Origin: Bradyrhizobium sp. 1
GTDB taxonomy: Bacteria > Pseudomonadota > Alphaproteobacteria > Rhizobiales > Xanthobacteraceae
Assembly: GCF_023073315.1 (NCBI RefSeq)
Contig: NZ_JADPJH010000033.1
Coordinates: 589,125 to 653,124 of the forward strand
DNA length: 64,000 nucleotides
Direction: 5' to 3'
The notes under the pieces were generated by a model. That model ran no database searches and was not told where the DNA came from. It saw nothing but the letters and a program-made list of their open reading frames with translations. Made by a program: the position numbers and the translations under genes. Shown here piece by piece: positions 1 through 8,633 of this stretch. Each line of letters starts with the position of its first letter. The first letter of the stretch is position 1.

Positions 1-423
1 GCAGATTGCGCTACAGGGTCTCGAGATTTCGGATGAAAGAAAGCGAGATTTCCCCATCGAGCATAATAGCAAAGGTCGCCACGAAGCGAGGGCTCCCTCG
101 CAGCCGATGTCACGAAACGTAAATCGTCGTAGATGATGTGCTCGTAGATGTCGTCCACCATCAGCAGACGTGCGGGTGATCGATCAGCACGTCCAGGAGA
201 GGCCGGTAGTCGGCTGCGAAGACGCTGCGCCGGATGAATTAGAGGGCGAGTTCAGCATCACCCAACGTGTTAGCGGCGTAATCGCCTGTACGAGATCGTT
301 GGCAACCTGACGAAAGCCATTGGTCTCGCGGCAGGGGACGGGTACGGGTTTGCCACCCGCGATCAGCACGATATCGGCATAGGTCACCCAGAACGGCGTC
401 GGTATGATGACCGCGTCGCCGGC
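1..423 (-). pseudogene. Degenerate aspartate-type aminotransferase fragment
   Basis: Remnant of a class I PLP-dependent aminotransferase, cut by the window edge. From about 420 downwards one frame reads GDAVIIPTPFWVTYADIV, then the GGKPV and NSPSNSSGAA segments typical of the large domain of aspartate aminotransferases. Near 225 the frame is lost. A second frame, from about 165, resumes with LLMVDDIYEHIIYDDL, the segment around the cofactor-binding Asp and Tyr. No start codon and no intact N-terminal domain are present, and the lysine region is not recognisable. It lies beside two other broken genes, so it is almost certainly non-functional. Confidence 0.75.
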
Positions 424-434
424 ATGGCTCGATC

Positions 435-720
435 CATACCGACCCGGTCCACCTCGGGTATGCCGCCGGGCTCTCAGGCAAGGCGCTGAAGGCGGAGGCC
501 AGTGCCGCCCGCAAGATCGCCAGCCGTTCGGCGCTCGGCCTCCATGTGGAGCTGGCCGGCCCTGACGGCGAGCGCAATCTCTATGCGCTGCATCCGCGCG
601 CCGCATCCTGCTCGCGCCCCAGACTGAAGCCGGCCTCTATCAGCAGGTCGCAGCAGTGCTCGCGACGGGCAACGAGCTGGTCGTCTTCGCAGCCTCCGGG
701 CTGAAGGACGCCCTGCCGAC
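435..720 (+). pseudogene. putA C-terminal fragment, frameshifted
   Basis: Remnant of the C-terminal part of the bifunctional proline dehydrogenase/P5C dehydrogenase PutA. The first frame (about 468-600) reads GLSGKALKAEA and then GPDGERNLYALHPR, which matches the conserved segment that follows the aldehyde dehydrogenase domain. At about 600 the frame shifts and continues as RILLAPQTEAGLYQQV and VLATGNELVVFAASGLKDAL, ending near 720. There is no start codon, no catalytic domain and at least one frameshift, so this is a relic. It runs directly into a proC fragment, another proline gene. Confidence 0.7.
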
Positions 721-752
721 CTGCCGGCGGCTGCTCGCCGCTGGCTCCTGCG

Positions 753-850
753 ACGCTGCGCCAGAACGTGACGTCGCCGAGCGGCACCACAGCAGCGGCG
801 CTGGACGTCCTCATGGCGGATGGCGGCATGCAGCCGCTGATGCGAAAGCC
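753..850 (+). pseudogene. proC C-terminal fragment
   Basis: About 30 codons match the C-terminal dimerisation region of pyrroline-5-carboxylate reductase: TLRQNVTSPSGTTAAALDVL followed by MADGGMQPLM. The signature S-P-x-G-T-T is intact. Upstream there is no Rossmann domain, and downstream the frame drifts into unrelated sequence. Its position straight after the putA relic suggests repeated insertion or deletion at the island edge that left only junction pieces. Confidence 0.7.
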
Positions 851-1160
851 TTGCCCGGACGATCTCGACATCAGTCGCCGCCGTGATCGTCACTCCCGGA
901 AATGACTTTGTCGATCGGCCCGGCGGGTCTGCTGAGCTGCGATTGCTTATCCTGAAAGCTCACCCCGCGCGCCGTTTCGCAGCAGCGCACGCGATGCGAA
1001 ACCCGCCTACACGTTGCTTGGCGACTGAGCTATCGGTTCGCACAATTTAAGCAACTGTCCAGTGAGCTAGCATCCTGTTGCAGGAGGTACCCTGCTTGCC
1101 GCAACCCTTCTCGCCGATCGATAGGCTTTGCGAGTTAGTCTTATCAGTTGGCCAATAATC
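851..1160. other. Gene-free stretch
   Basis: Sequence between the proC relic and the end of the first intact gene. I see no convincing coding frame, no tRNA and no clear terminator. It is probably decayed DNA at the island's left side. Confidence 0.5.
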
Positions 1161-2270
1161 CTATTGCGGCACGGCGCTCAATCTTTTCAGAACAGCCAAG
1201 CATTCCGACTTCATGTCTTCCATAATATCGCGGATGGGTCTCTCGTCCTTGATCCTTCCGACTATTTGCCCCGACATATACCCCATATAATCGATCGCAT
1301 TGGCCAATTCGAGACGCTTTAGCGCAGGCGCCACCAAGAGTTTCTGGGCGGCGAGCGGGAGAGGCTGCGGGGCACCAGGCGCGTCCCACGCATCCGTCCA
1401 TTTGCTTCGCAGACCGCGAAGAGGCTTGCCGGTATCGTATTTGCGCTGAATCGCGTCCTGGGACCGCGCTGCGATGAACCTTTTCCGCATGCCTGGAGAC
1501 AGTTCGCTCTCGGAGGCTCCCAACCAGATCGTCCCGCACCACACGCCCTCAGCCCCGAGAGCAAACGCGGCTGCAATATGACGTCCGCTCCCCACGCCAC
1601 CGGCGGCAAGCACTGGAACAGGCGCAACGGCGTCCACGACTTCCGGCCACAATACCATGGAGGCGATGGTGCCAGTGTGTCCCCCGGCCTCACTTCCCTG
1701 AGCCACGATGACATCGACGCCGGATTGGACATGTTTGAGGGCATGCTCGGCAGTCCCTGCCATCGCGCCAACCACGATTCCCCGGCGGTGCAGCCTCTCG
1801 ACCACGTAGGTCGGCGGAGCCCCCATCGCGCTCAGGACAAACTTCGCCTGCGGATGCCTGACTACGACTTCGAGGACTTCGAGAACGCCTTCCTCGGTGT
1901 GCCCGTGGCCGGGCGGCTTCTCGCGAAGCATCTCGGTCTCCACTTCGGGCGGCAGCGGTGGGATACCCGCTTCGTCCAGGACCTTCTCGACGAAATCGAG
2001 GTGCTCCTTCGGCAGTGCCGACAGGCGCTGCGACATCGGAACGACCTGCCCGACCTTGTTGGCGAACAGTACATCAATGCAGTACGGACGCCCGTTCGTC
2101 TTCTCGTCCATATCGGTGAGAATCCGCTCTAGCTCGTCCGGCTCATAGTAGCTCGCCGCGAGCGCGCCCATGCCGCCGGCATTGGTGACTTCGATCGCAA
2201 CTTCGGGCTTGTGTGTGAAGCCGAAGATCGGGACTTCGATGTCGAACATCTCGGTAATGCGGTTGCGCAT
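1161..2270 (-). CDS. NMO-family FMN flavoprotein
   Basis: 369-aa protein of the nitronate monooxygenase/2-nitropropane dioxygenase TIM-barrel family, which binds FMN. Family marks are the N-terminal segment with AGGMGALAAS, the QGSEAGGHTG phosphate-binding loop near residues 190-200, and AAGGVGSGRHIAAAFALGA followed by GTIWL. In steroid catabolism a member of this family (IpdC) acts as a reductase on a ring-derived acyl-CoA, so a role on CoA thioesters is plausible here, although the subfamily cannot be fixed by eye. It is the last gene of a minus-strand unit running from 5561 (binding protein, acyl-CoA dehydrogenase, enoyl-CoA hydratase, this gene), 48 bp after the hydratase. Confidence 0.8.
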   Translation of the reverse strand: MRNRITEMFDIEVPIFGFTHKPEVAIEVTNAGGMGALAASYYEPDELERILTDMDEKTNGRPYCIDVLFANKVGQVVPMSQRLSALPKEHLDFVEKVLDEAGIPPLPPEVETEMLREKPPGHGHTEEGVLEVLEVVVRHPQAKFVLSAMGAPPTYVVERLHRRGIVVGAMAGTAEHALKHVQSGVDVIVAQGSEAGGHTGTIASMVLWPEVVDAVAPVPVLAAGGVGSGRHIAAAFALGAEGVWCGTIWLGASESELSPGMRKRFIAARSQDAIQRKYDTGKPLRGLRSKWTDAWDAPGAPQPLPLAAQKLLVAPALKRLELANAIDYMGYMSGQIVGRIKDERPIRDIMEDMKSECLAVLKRLSAVPQ

Positions 2271-2318
2271 GGTTTCTCTCGATCTTCGCGCCGCGGATTG
2301 GGTCTGCTCCTGTCGAGC

Positions 2319-3128
2319 TCAGCTCCGGCCGAATTTCGGCTTGCGCTTTTCCTTGAATGACATCGTCGCTTCCTTGTGGTCGGCGGTCTCGAAAGTCACC
2401 TGCTCGAGCGCCATGGAAGCTTCGAGCAGCATGTTGACACGGTCCTTAACGATCTGATTGATCGACAGCTTGGTCCATCGGATCGCCCAGGTCGGGCCGT
2501 TGGCGAGCTCGAGCGCAATCTCGCGCGCCTTGGCCAGGACCTCGCCGCGCGGAGCAACATGATTGACCAGGCCAATCCGCTCGGCTTCCTTGCCCTTCAG
2601 CAGCGTGCCGCGGATCAAGAATTCCTTGGCCTTGTTGATGCCGATCAGGAGCGGCCAGATCACGGTGCCGCCGTCCCCGGCAACCAGGCCGACACGGGAG
2701 ACGTGGGTGTCGCCGATCCGGGCGTCCTCGGCCATCACCGTGATGTCGCACAGGAGTGCATGCGTCGCCGCAAGCCCGATCGCGTCGCCGTTGATCGCGG
2801 CAATGATCGGCTTGTCGAGCTCCAGCTGCCGGGTCACGCCGCGCCGGCTGATCATTGGATCGTGGACCTCACCCTCCTCCAGCACATCGCCGCCGGGGCG
2901 CTCCGACATCGCCTTGACGTCGCCGCCGACGCTGAAGAACTCGCCGGCGCCGGTCAGCACCACGACATTGACGGCGTGATCGTCGGCGAGATCGTCCCAG
3001 ATCGTCCGCAATTCGCGGATCAGTTTCTGGTTGATCGCGTTTCGCGCCTGCGGCCGGTTCAGCGTCACCGTGGCGACCTTGTCCACGACGTCGACCTTCA
3101 GGCACTCGTACCTAGCGTAAGGATTCAT
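2319..3128 (-). CDS. Enoyl-CoA hydratase/isomerase (crotonase family)
   Basis: 269-aa crotonase-fold protein that hydrates or isomerises enoyl-CoA thioesters. The N-terminus has VATVTLNRPQARNAINQ. The first oxyanion-hole segment GEFFSVGGDVKAM is present, and AAINGDAIGLAATHALLCDI corresponds to the second. The start at 3128 is chosen because the frame further upstream has no crotonase similarity and a GGAG Shine-Dalgarno sits just before this ATG. Note Ala-Ile-Asn-Gly-Asp-Ala where many crotonases have a glycine pair (G-x-A-x-G-G), so the exact reaction is open. Second-last gene of the 5561-1161 unit. Confidence 0.85.
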   Translation of the reverse strand: MNPYARYECLKVDVVDKVATVTLNRPQARNAINQKLIRELRTIWDDLADDHAVNVVVLTGAGEFFSVGGDVKAMSERPGGDVLEEGEVHDPMISRRGVTRQLELDKPIIAAINGDAIGLAATHALLCDITVMAEDARIGDTHVSRVGLVAGDGGTVIWPLLIGINKAKEFLIRGTLLKGKEAERIGLVNHVAPRGEVLAKAREIALELANGPTWAIRWTKLSINQIVKDRVNMLLEASMALEQVTFETADHKEATMSFKEKRKPKFGRS

Positions 3129-3196
3129 CGTCGTCTCCACAAAATGGCATTCGTTGATTGGCCGCGTTGACCGCTTCCGCCGCCCGCGCCCCATTG

Positions 3197-4342
3197 TCAG
3201 AGCGCGCGCGCAATGAGTTCTTTCATGACCTCGTTCGAGCCGCCCCAGATCTTCTGGATGCGGCCGTCGCTCCACATCCGCGCGATCGGATAGTCAAGCA
3301 TGTAGCCGTAGCCGCCGTGCAGCTGCATGCAATCGTCGATGATCTCGCACTGCTTGTCGGTAGCCCACCATTTCGCCATCGCGGCGGTCTCCGGATCCAG
3401 CGCGCCGGCGATCAGGCGCTCGATGCAGGTTTCCACGAAGGTGCGGGTGACCGACACGGCGGTCTTGGCTTCGGCCAGCACCATCCGCGTGTTCTGGAAC
3501 TCGATCAGGCGCTTGCCGAAGACCTCGCGCTCCTTGACGTAGGCGACGGTTTCCGTGAGCGCGGCCTCGCTCAGCGCCAATGCCTGCATGGCGATGTTGA
3601 TCCGCTCCTTCGCCAGTTGCTCCATCAACTGATAGAAGCCGCGGCCCTCGACGCCGCCGAGCAAGTTCTCGACCGGTACGCGGGCATCTTCGAAGAACAG
3701 CTCCGCCGTGTCCTGGGCCTTGAGGCCGACCTTGTCGAGCCGGCGGCCGCGGCGAAATCCCGCGGTCTTTTCGGTCTCGATCACCAGAAGGCTGAAGCCG
3801 CGCACGCCGTTACCTTCGCTAGTATCGGTCTTGACGGCGAGGCAGATTAGGTCGGCGGTGTGTCCGTGCGTGATAAAGGTCTTCTGGCCGTTGACGACAT
3901 AGTCGTTGGCGTCGCGGCGCGCATGGGTCCGGATCGCCCGGACGTCGGAGCCCGCGCCGGGCTCGCTCATCGCCAGAGCCGCAACGAGATCGCCGGTCGC
4001 CATCCGCGGCAGCCAGCGCTGCTTCTGCTCCTCCGTGGCATATTGGACGAAATACGGAGCTAGGATCACGTTCTGCAAGGGGATGCTGAAGTCGGGAAAG
4101 GCGATCCGCGCCAGCTCCTCGATCAGGACGGCCTCGTGCCAGAAATTGCCGCCGCCGCCGCCGTATTCCTCCGGCGCGCTGACGCAGAGCAACCCGAGCG
4201 CGCCGGCCTTGCGCCAGAGATCGCGATCGATGTAGCCCCGCGTCCGCCACGCGTCGACATGCGGCACGACCTCCTCCGCCAGGAAGCGGCGAACGCTCCT
4301 GCGGAAGAGATCGAGTTCGCTATCGTCCTTCGGTACCGTCAT
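3197..4342 (-). CDS. Acyl-CoA dehydrogenase
   Basis: 381-aa FAD-dependent acyl-CoA dehydrogenase that introduces an alpha,beta double bond into a CoA thioester. It has the N-terminal helical domain, then AALAMSEPGAGSDVRAIRT (FAD and substrate contacts), VNGQKTFITHG, and the C-terminal GGYGYMLDYPIARMWSD. The C-terminal motif reads IWGGSNEVMKELIARAL, so the Glu of the medium-chain type (E-G-T) is Gly here. A catalytic base elsewhere, as in the long-chain and isovaleryl types, is therefore likely. The gene starts 13 bp after the end of the binding-protein gene upstream, indicating co-transcription. Confidence 0.9.
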   Translation of the reverse strand: MTVPKDDSELDLFRRSVRRFLAEEVVPHVDAWRTRGYIDRDLWRKAGALGLLCVSAPEEYGGGGGNFWHEAVLIEELARIAFPDFSIPLQNVILAPYFVQYATEEQKQRWLPRMATGDLVAALAMSEPGAGSDVRAIRTHARRDANDYVVNGQKTFITHGHTADLICLAVKTDTSEGNGVRGFSLLVIETEKTAGFRRGRRLDKVGLKAQDTAELFFEDARVPVENLLGGVEGRGFYQLMEQLAKERINIAMQALALSEAALTETVAYVKEREVFGKRLIEFQNTRMVLAEAKTAVSVTRTFVETCIERLIAGALDPETAAMAKWWATDKQCEIIDDCMQLHGGYGYMLDYPIARMWSDGRIQKIWGGSNEVMKELIARAL

Positions 4343-4355
4343 GCGCGACCCGCGA

Positions 4356-5561
4356 TCATTGATTGACCAGGGGGCAGCCGCCCTGGTCGAGCGGACGCAC
4401 CGCCCTGTCCGCCGGGATCACCGCGATCTGCTTGTAATAGTCCCACGGCGCCTTGGACTCCTTCGGCGACTTGACCTCAAACAGATAGAGGTCGCGCAGC
4501 ACGCGGCCGTCGGCGCGAAGTTTTGCGTCATGCGACATGAAATCGTTGATCGGCATCTCCCGCATCTTGGCCATCACCTTGTCGGGATCCTTCGAGCCGG
4601 CCGCCTTGATCGCTTTCAGGTAGTGATTGACGACGCTGTAGGCACCGGCCTGCACCTGCGTCGGCATGGCCTTCATCCGCTCGTAGAAGCGCTTGGCGAA
4701 AACGCGTGTCTCGACGTTCTGATCCCAATAGAACGCCTCGGCGACGATGATCCCTTGCGAGTCCTTGAGGCCGACCCCGTGAATAGCGTCGATCGTGGCC
4801 ATCAACGCCGCAAAGCGCTGACCCTGCGCCTTGAGGCCGAACTCCTCGCCCTGCTTGAGCACGGTCGCGAGATCCGCGCCGGCCTCGACGACGCCGATCA
4901 CCTTCGCCTTGGATGTCTGCGCCTGCAGCAGGAACGACGAGAAGTCGGTCGCGCCGGTCGGCGTACGCACTGAGCCGATCACGGTGCCGCCGCCGGCCTT
5001 GACCGCCGCCGCGGCGTCACCTTCGAGGCTCGCGCCGAACACGGTGTCGTTGGTCAGGAAGAACCATGAATTGTCACCGCGGTCGACCAGCCCGCCAGTC
5101 GGTCCGTGTCCGAGCGAATAAGTGTCGTAGGTCCATTGCGCGACATAGGGCGAGCATTTCGCACCCGTCAGCTCGGAGCTCGCGGCCGCATTGAACAGCG
5201 CCAGCTTCTTCTTGGTCTTGGTCATGTCGGCGATCGCGAGGGCGAGGCCGGAGAACGGCACATCGATGATCGCGTCGACATTCTCGTCGTCATACCATTT
5301 CCTGGCAATCGCCACGCCGATGTCGACCTTAAGCTGGAAATCCGCGGAAACGATCTCGACATCCTTGCCGAGCACCAGCCCGGCGTCCTCGGCCGCAAGC
5401 TTGGCCGCCTCGACGCTGCCGCGCCCGCCGGCGGCGGAATAGACCGACGACTGGTCGCCGAGAACGCCGATCTTGACCGGCGTGTTCTCGCCAGCCCGCA
5501 TCGGAGTCGATCCAACAACCAGGAGCGCCGCGACCGCGGCCCCCGTCCCTTTCCAAGACAT
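4356..5561 (-). CDS. LivK-like ABC transporter substrate-binding protein (copy 1)
   Basis: About 401-aa periplasmic binding protein of the branched-chain amino acid type. It has a signal peptide (charged start, hydrophobic VAALLVVG, cleavage near MRAGE), then PVKIGVLGDQSSVYSAAGG, the usual first strand of the fold. In aromatic- and cyclic-acid clusters such proteins bind the growth substrate, which fits here, but the ligand is unknown. The start is taken at the ATG of 5561 because GGGGAGG lies six bases upstream; a GTG two codons earlier is possible. First gene of the 5561-1161 unit. No permease or ATPase genes accompany it. The C-terminal WDYYKQIAVIPADRAVRPLD and the GGCP that follows are shared in form with the copies at 11158 and 33873. 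Confidence 0.88.
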   Translation of the reverse strand: MSWKGTGAAVAALLVVGSTPMRAGENTPVKIGVLGDQSSVYSAAGGRGSVEAAKLAAEDAGLVLGKDVEIVSADFQLKVDIGVAIARKWYDDENVDAIIDVPFSGLALAIADMTKTKKKLALFNAAASSELTGAKCSPYVAQWTYDTYSLGHGPTGGLVDRGDNSWFFLTNDTVFGASLEGDAAAAVKAGGGTVIGSVRTPTGATDFSSFLLQAQTSKAKVIGVVEAGADLATVLKQGEEFGLKAQGQRFAALMATIDAIHGVGLKDSQGIIVAEAFYWDQNVETRVFAKRFYERMKAMPTQVQAGAYSVVNHYLKAIKAAGSKDPDKVMAKMREMPINDFMSHDAKLRADGRVLRDLYLFEVKSPKESKAPWDYYKQIAVIPADRAVRPLDQGGCPLVNQ

Positions 5562-5615
5562 CTGCACCTCCCCGCGCTCATTGTTGCTTGAGCTTCCGAA
5601 GGCATCATTGCATAA

Positions 5616-5635
5616 TTTGTCGGACGTTCAACAAA
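5616..5635. promoter_or_regulatory. Imperfect palindrome in divergent promoter region
   Basis: TTTGT-N10-ACAAA inverted repeat with further pairing inside (8 of 10 possible pairs match). It sits between the divergent binding-protein gene (start 5561) and the acyl-CoA synthetase (start 5738), 55 bp and about 100 bp away. The nearest regulator is the TetR protein at 7366-8040, so this is a candidate operator for it. Confidence 0.4.
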
Positions 5636-5737
5636 AATATAATTTGCCTTCTTCCCAAGCGGCTTTAGGATTGGCGGCAGTTGGTGCGCGAACGCAGGCC
5701 GATCAGGACCGGCGAGCAACCTACGGAGAGACGACAG

Positions 5738-7369
5738 GTGGCGGAGACGGTTTTCGAGGTGTTTCAGGCGAGCGCGGCCGCGGCACCGCAAAGCGCTTTC
5801 ATCTGCGTTCCCAAGGGCACGTCCTATGCGCCCGAGGGAATCGAATGGACCTACCGGGAGGTCCAGCAGCAGGTCGCAACTCTCGCCGCGCGCTATGCCG
5901 AAGCCGGCTACGGGCTCGGACATCGCGTCGCTCTATTGATCGAGAACCGACCCGACTATTTCGTACACCTGCTCGCGCTCAATGCAGTCGGCGCCAGCAT
6001 CGTGCCGGTCAATCCCGATCATCGGCACGCCGAGCTGCTCTACCAGATGCAGCATAGCGGCGTGGTCCTCGCCATCGCGCTGCGCCATCACGTCGCGCGC
6101 CTGAAGGCGGTGGCCGACGAGCTCGCAGGCCAGTTCGTCGTTCTCGCGGCGGACGATCTGCCGGAGCGCCTGCCGGTGCCACCGCAGCCGGGACCATCCG
6201 GATCGCTCGACCGCAACACCGAAGCCGGTGTGTTCTATACGTCCGGCACCACCGGCCGCCCAAAGGGCTGCCTGGTGACGAATGACTACTGGCTTTCCGC
6301 CGGCGAATGGTTCTTCACGCTGGCGCGCAGTGGCGGCCGCTTCTCGATCGAGCCGGGGAAGGATCGCCTGTTCAACCCGATGCCGGTGTTCCACGTCCAT
6401 GCCGGGGTCGTCGCGCTGATGCCGATGCTGCTGTCGCAAGGCTGTCTGATCCGGCCCGAGCACTTTTCGGCAAAGCGCTGGTGGAGCGAGGTGTCGAGCA
6501 GCAGGGCAACCATCGTGCATTACATCGGCGCAGTGCCGCAGGCCCTCGTCGCGCTGGACAGATCGGATGAAGAGCGCGCGCATTGCGTTCGCTTTGGCTT
6601 CGGCGCCGGACTGGAGCCGACGATCCATCGCGCGTTCGAGGAACGCTTCGGCATCCCGCATCTCGAGGTCTGGGGTATGACCGAGGTGGGGCGCTGGACG
6701 GCCAACGACCATGAGCCGCGCGCGATCGGCATGCGCGCGATCGGACGCGCGGTTCCGCCGCTGGAGGCAAAAGTTGTCGATGAGCACCAGCGCGATGTGC
6801 CCCCTGGCGCGGAGGGCGAGCTCGTCGTCCGGCTGGCCGGCGACGATCCGCGGCGAGGCTTCTTCGCGGGCTATCTCGGCGACGACGCCGCGACTGAAGA
6901 AGGCTGGCGCGGCGGCTGGTGGCATTCCGGCGATATCGTCCGTCGGGACGAAAGCGGTGTGATCTATTTCATCGACCGCCGCAAGAACATGATCCGGCGG
7001 TCGGGCGAGAACATCGCCGCCACCGAGGTGGAAACCGTGCTGTGCCGGCATCCTGCCGTCGGGCAGATCGCGATCATGCCCGTTCCCGACGAAAGATCGG
7101 GCGAGGAAATCTTTGCCTGCGTCGTTCCAGCCCCAGGCCACCCCGCCGGGCTGCGGCTTGCAATGGACATCGTCACCTACTGCAATGAGCAGTTGGCCTA
7201 TTACAAGGCTCCGGGGTGGATGCTGTTCATGGAACGCATGCCTGTCACCGCGACACAGAAGATCAACAAGGCACAGATTTTTGCAGCCGGGGTCGATCCG
7301 AGAAACCTAGCCGGCGTGATCGATCTGCGCGCGATGAAGAAACGGCGATCCGTCGCCGAGGCTGGCTAG
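5738..7369 (+). CDS. Acyl-CoA synthetase (AMP-forming, class I)
   Basis: About 543-aa member of the ANL superfamily that activates a carboxylic acid to its CoA thioester through an acyl-adenylate. It has the P-loop YTSGTTGRPKG, a VWGMTEVG segment (A5), SGDIVRRDESGVIYFIDRRK (A7/A8) with RSGENIAATEVE, and a C-terminal lysine in ATQKINKAQ (A10). The GTG at 5738 is preferred to an ATG at 5681 because a GGAGAG Shine-Dalgarno precedes it and family similarity begins there. It is divergent from the 5561-1161 unit and convergent with, and overlapping by 4 bp, the TetR gene. It probably activates the imported acid. CaiC-like sequences are close relatives. Confidence 0.88.
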   Translation: MAETVFEVFQASAAAAPQSAFICVPKGTSYAPEGIEWTYREVQQQVATLAARYAEAGYGLGHRVALLIENRPDYFVHLLALNAVGASIVPVNPDHRHAELLYQMQHSGVVLAIALRHHVARLKAVADELAGQFVVLAADDLPERLPVPPQPGPSGSLDRNTEAGVFYTSGTTGRPKGCLVTNDYWLSAGEWFFTLARSGGRFSIEPGKDRLFNPMPVFHVHAGVVALMPMLLSQGCLIRPEHFSAKRWWSEVSSSRATIVHYIGAVPQALVALDRSDEERAHCVRFGFGAGLEPTIHRAFEERFGIPHLEVWGMTEVGRWTANDHEPRAIGMRAIGRAVPPLEAKVVDEHQRDVPPGAEGELVVRLAGDDPRRGFFAGYLGDDAATEEGWRGGWWHSGDIVRRDESGVIYFIDRRKNMIRRSGENIAATEVETVLCRHPAVGQIAIMPVPDERSGEEIFACVVPAPGHPAGLRLAMDIVTYCNEQLAYYKAPGWMLFMERMPVTATQKINKAQIFAAGVDPRNLAGVIDLRAMKKRRSVAEAG

Positions 7370-8040
7370 GACTTTCGCGGCGGAAAGAACGCCTCGAGGA
7401 GCTCGTGACAGGCTGCCTCTCCCTCCGCGGCCGAGATGGTTTTTGGGTCGGCGGCCCAGCCGGACCAGAGACCTTCGGTAAGCTGCATAAGCGTGATGGC
7501 AAGGCGATCCGGGTTGATTTTCACGCCCCGCGCATCCCCGGCGCGCTGCATCAGATGCGCAAGGCCGCGGCGATAGGGACGGTTGAGCTTGCGATAGATC
7601 TCGGCCAGATCGGGCGACCAATGCGACGTGCTGGCCAGCGCGACCCAGACCAGAACCCGTTCCGGCGTGAACACAGGAGCCCGAAAGCTGGCGCTGACGA
7701 TGGCGTGCAGGCGGTCGAACGGATCCGTGCCGGCCGCTTCCGCCGCGGTCCGGGTCGCCAGCTCGAAATCCTTGGCGACTTCGCCCACGGCATGCAGCAG
7801 CAGAGCATCCTTGCCGGAAAAGTAGTGGCCGATCAGCCCGCGCGAAAATCCGGCGGCCTCGCAGATCGTAGTAACAGTGACGTCCTTGTAGCCGTGTTCG
7901 GCGATCGCCTTCATGACCGCGACCACGAATTCGTGCCGCTTGACCTCCTGATCGGACGACCCCACCGGGCGGCCGCGCGCCCGCTTCTCCGATTTCTGCA
8001 AGCGAACTGTCCTCTCGAAGGCGATGCCAGCACTATTCAT
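7366..8040 (-). CDS. TetR-family transcriptional regulator
   Basis: 224-aa repressor with the N-terminal TetR helix-turn-helix (VTVTTICEAAGFSRGLIGHYF, about residues 54-74) and a C-terminal domain resembling that of BetI-type regulators. TetR proteins in acyl-CoA clusters commonly respond to CoA thioesters, which is an inference here. Its 3' end overlaps the convergent acyl-CoA synthetase. A near-perfect 16-bp palindrome lies 9 bp upstream of the start codon, consistent with autoregulation. A second candidate site is at 5616-5635. Confidence 0.9.
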   Translation of the reverse strand: MNSAGIAFERTVRLQKSEKRARGRPVGSSDQEVKRHEFVVAVMKAIAEHGYKDVTVTTICEAAGFSRGLIGHYFSGKDALLLHAVGEVAKDFELATRTAAEAAGTDPFDRLHAIVSASFRAPVFTPERVLVWVALASTSHWSPDLAEIYRKLNRPYRRGLAHLMQRAGDARGVKINPDRLAITLMQLTEGLWSGWAADPKTISAAEGEAACHELLEAFFPPRKS

Positions 8041-8048
8041 CTATTTTG

Positions 8049-8064
8049 TTGGATGTCCATCCAA
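8049..8064. promoter_or_regulatory. Candidate TetR operator
   Basis: TTGGATGTCCATCCAA is a palindrome with only the central base pair mismatched. It begins 9 bp upstream of the TetR start codon, a position suited to autorepression. Confidence 0.55.
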
Positions 8065-8168
8065 TTTCGCTTCGGTGAGGATGCCGGTTGCAAAGCTTGC
8101 CCCCCGCGCCTGGGCAGTGCGAGCTCGGAATACCGGAGCGGAGGCTGAAAGAAATCTCTCTGCAGGGC

Positions 8169-8633
8169 TCATTCGCGTGGCGACGACACCCGCCACTGCA
8201 ATAGAGAATAGGGTGGGCTGGACCCGGGATGATGCTCGAAGCAGCCTTCCACCGCCGTCCCGATCGTTACGGCCTGCAGCGGATCGCCCAGGAGATTGCC
8301 TACCATCCTGACCGATCCGGCATGCGGGATTTCCACCAGTACCGCGACATAGGGCAAGTGCTGACGCAGGGTGGCATGAGAAGAGTGCCACACACGCTCC
8401 CAGCTGAAGATGCGGCCGCACGGCTCGATTTCAGTCCATGCCGGATCGAATGCATGGCAAGCATTGCAGATCCATTCCGGGCCAAACTGCCATGCATCGC
8501 AATGGCTGCAGCGCTGCACCAAAAGACGGTTCTCCCGCAACCCGTTCCAGTAGGGCGCGGACAGACCGTCGAGCTCCGGCACGGGGATCGGCAAGCCCTC
8601 GGGAAGATGGTTTGGCATCTCGCGGCCGCTCAC
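8169..8633 (-). CDS. DUF35 Zn-ribbon/OB-fold protein (copy 1)
   Basis: 154-aa protein with a rubredoxin-like zinc ribbon (Cys42, Cys45, Cys56, Cys59 in RCSHC and ICNAC) followed by an OB-fold that ends about residue 140. In steroid side-chain degradation, DUF35 proteins or domains (ChsH2) bind the thiolase-like protein Ltp2 and give it retro-aldolase activity. Here the gene overlaps by 4 bp (ATGA) the thiolase-like gene upstream, so the same partnership is likely. It is the last gene of the seven-gene operon starting at 15098. Confidence 0.88.
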   Translation of the reverse strand: MSGREMPNHLPEGLPIPVPELDGLSAPYWNGLRENRLLVQRCSHCDAWQFGPEWICNACHAFDPAWTEIEPCGRIFSWERVWHSSHATLRQHLPYVAVLVEIPHAGSVRMVGNLLGDPLQAVTIGTAVEGCFEHHPGSSPPYSLLQWRVSSPRE

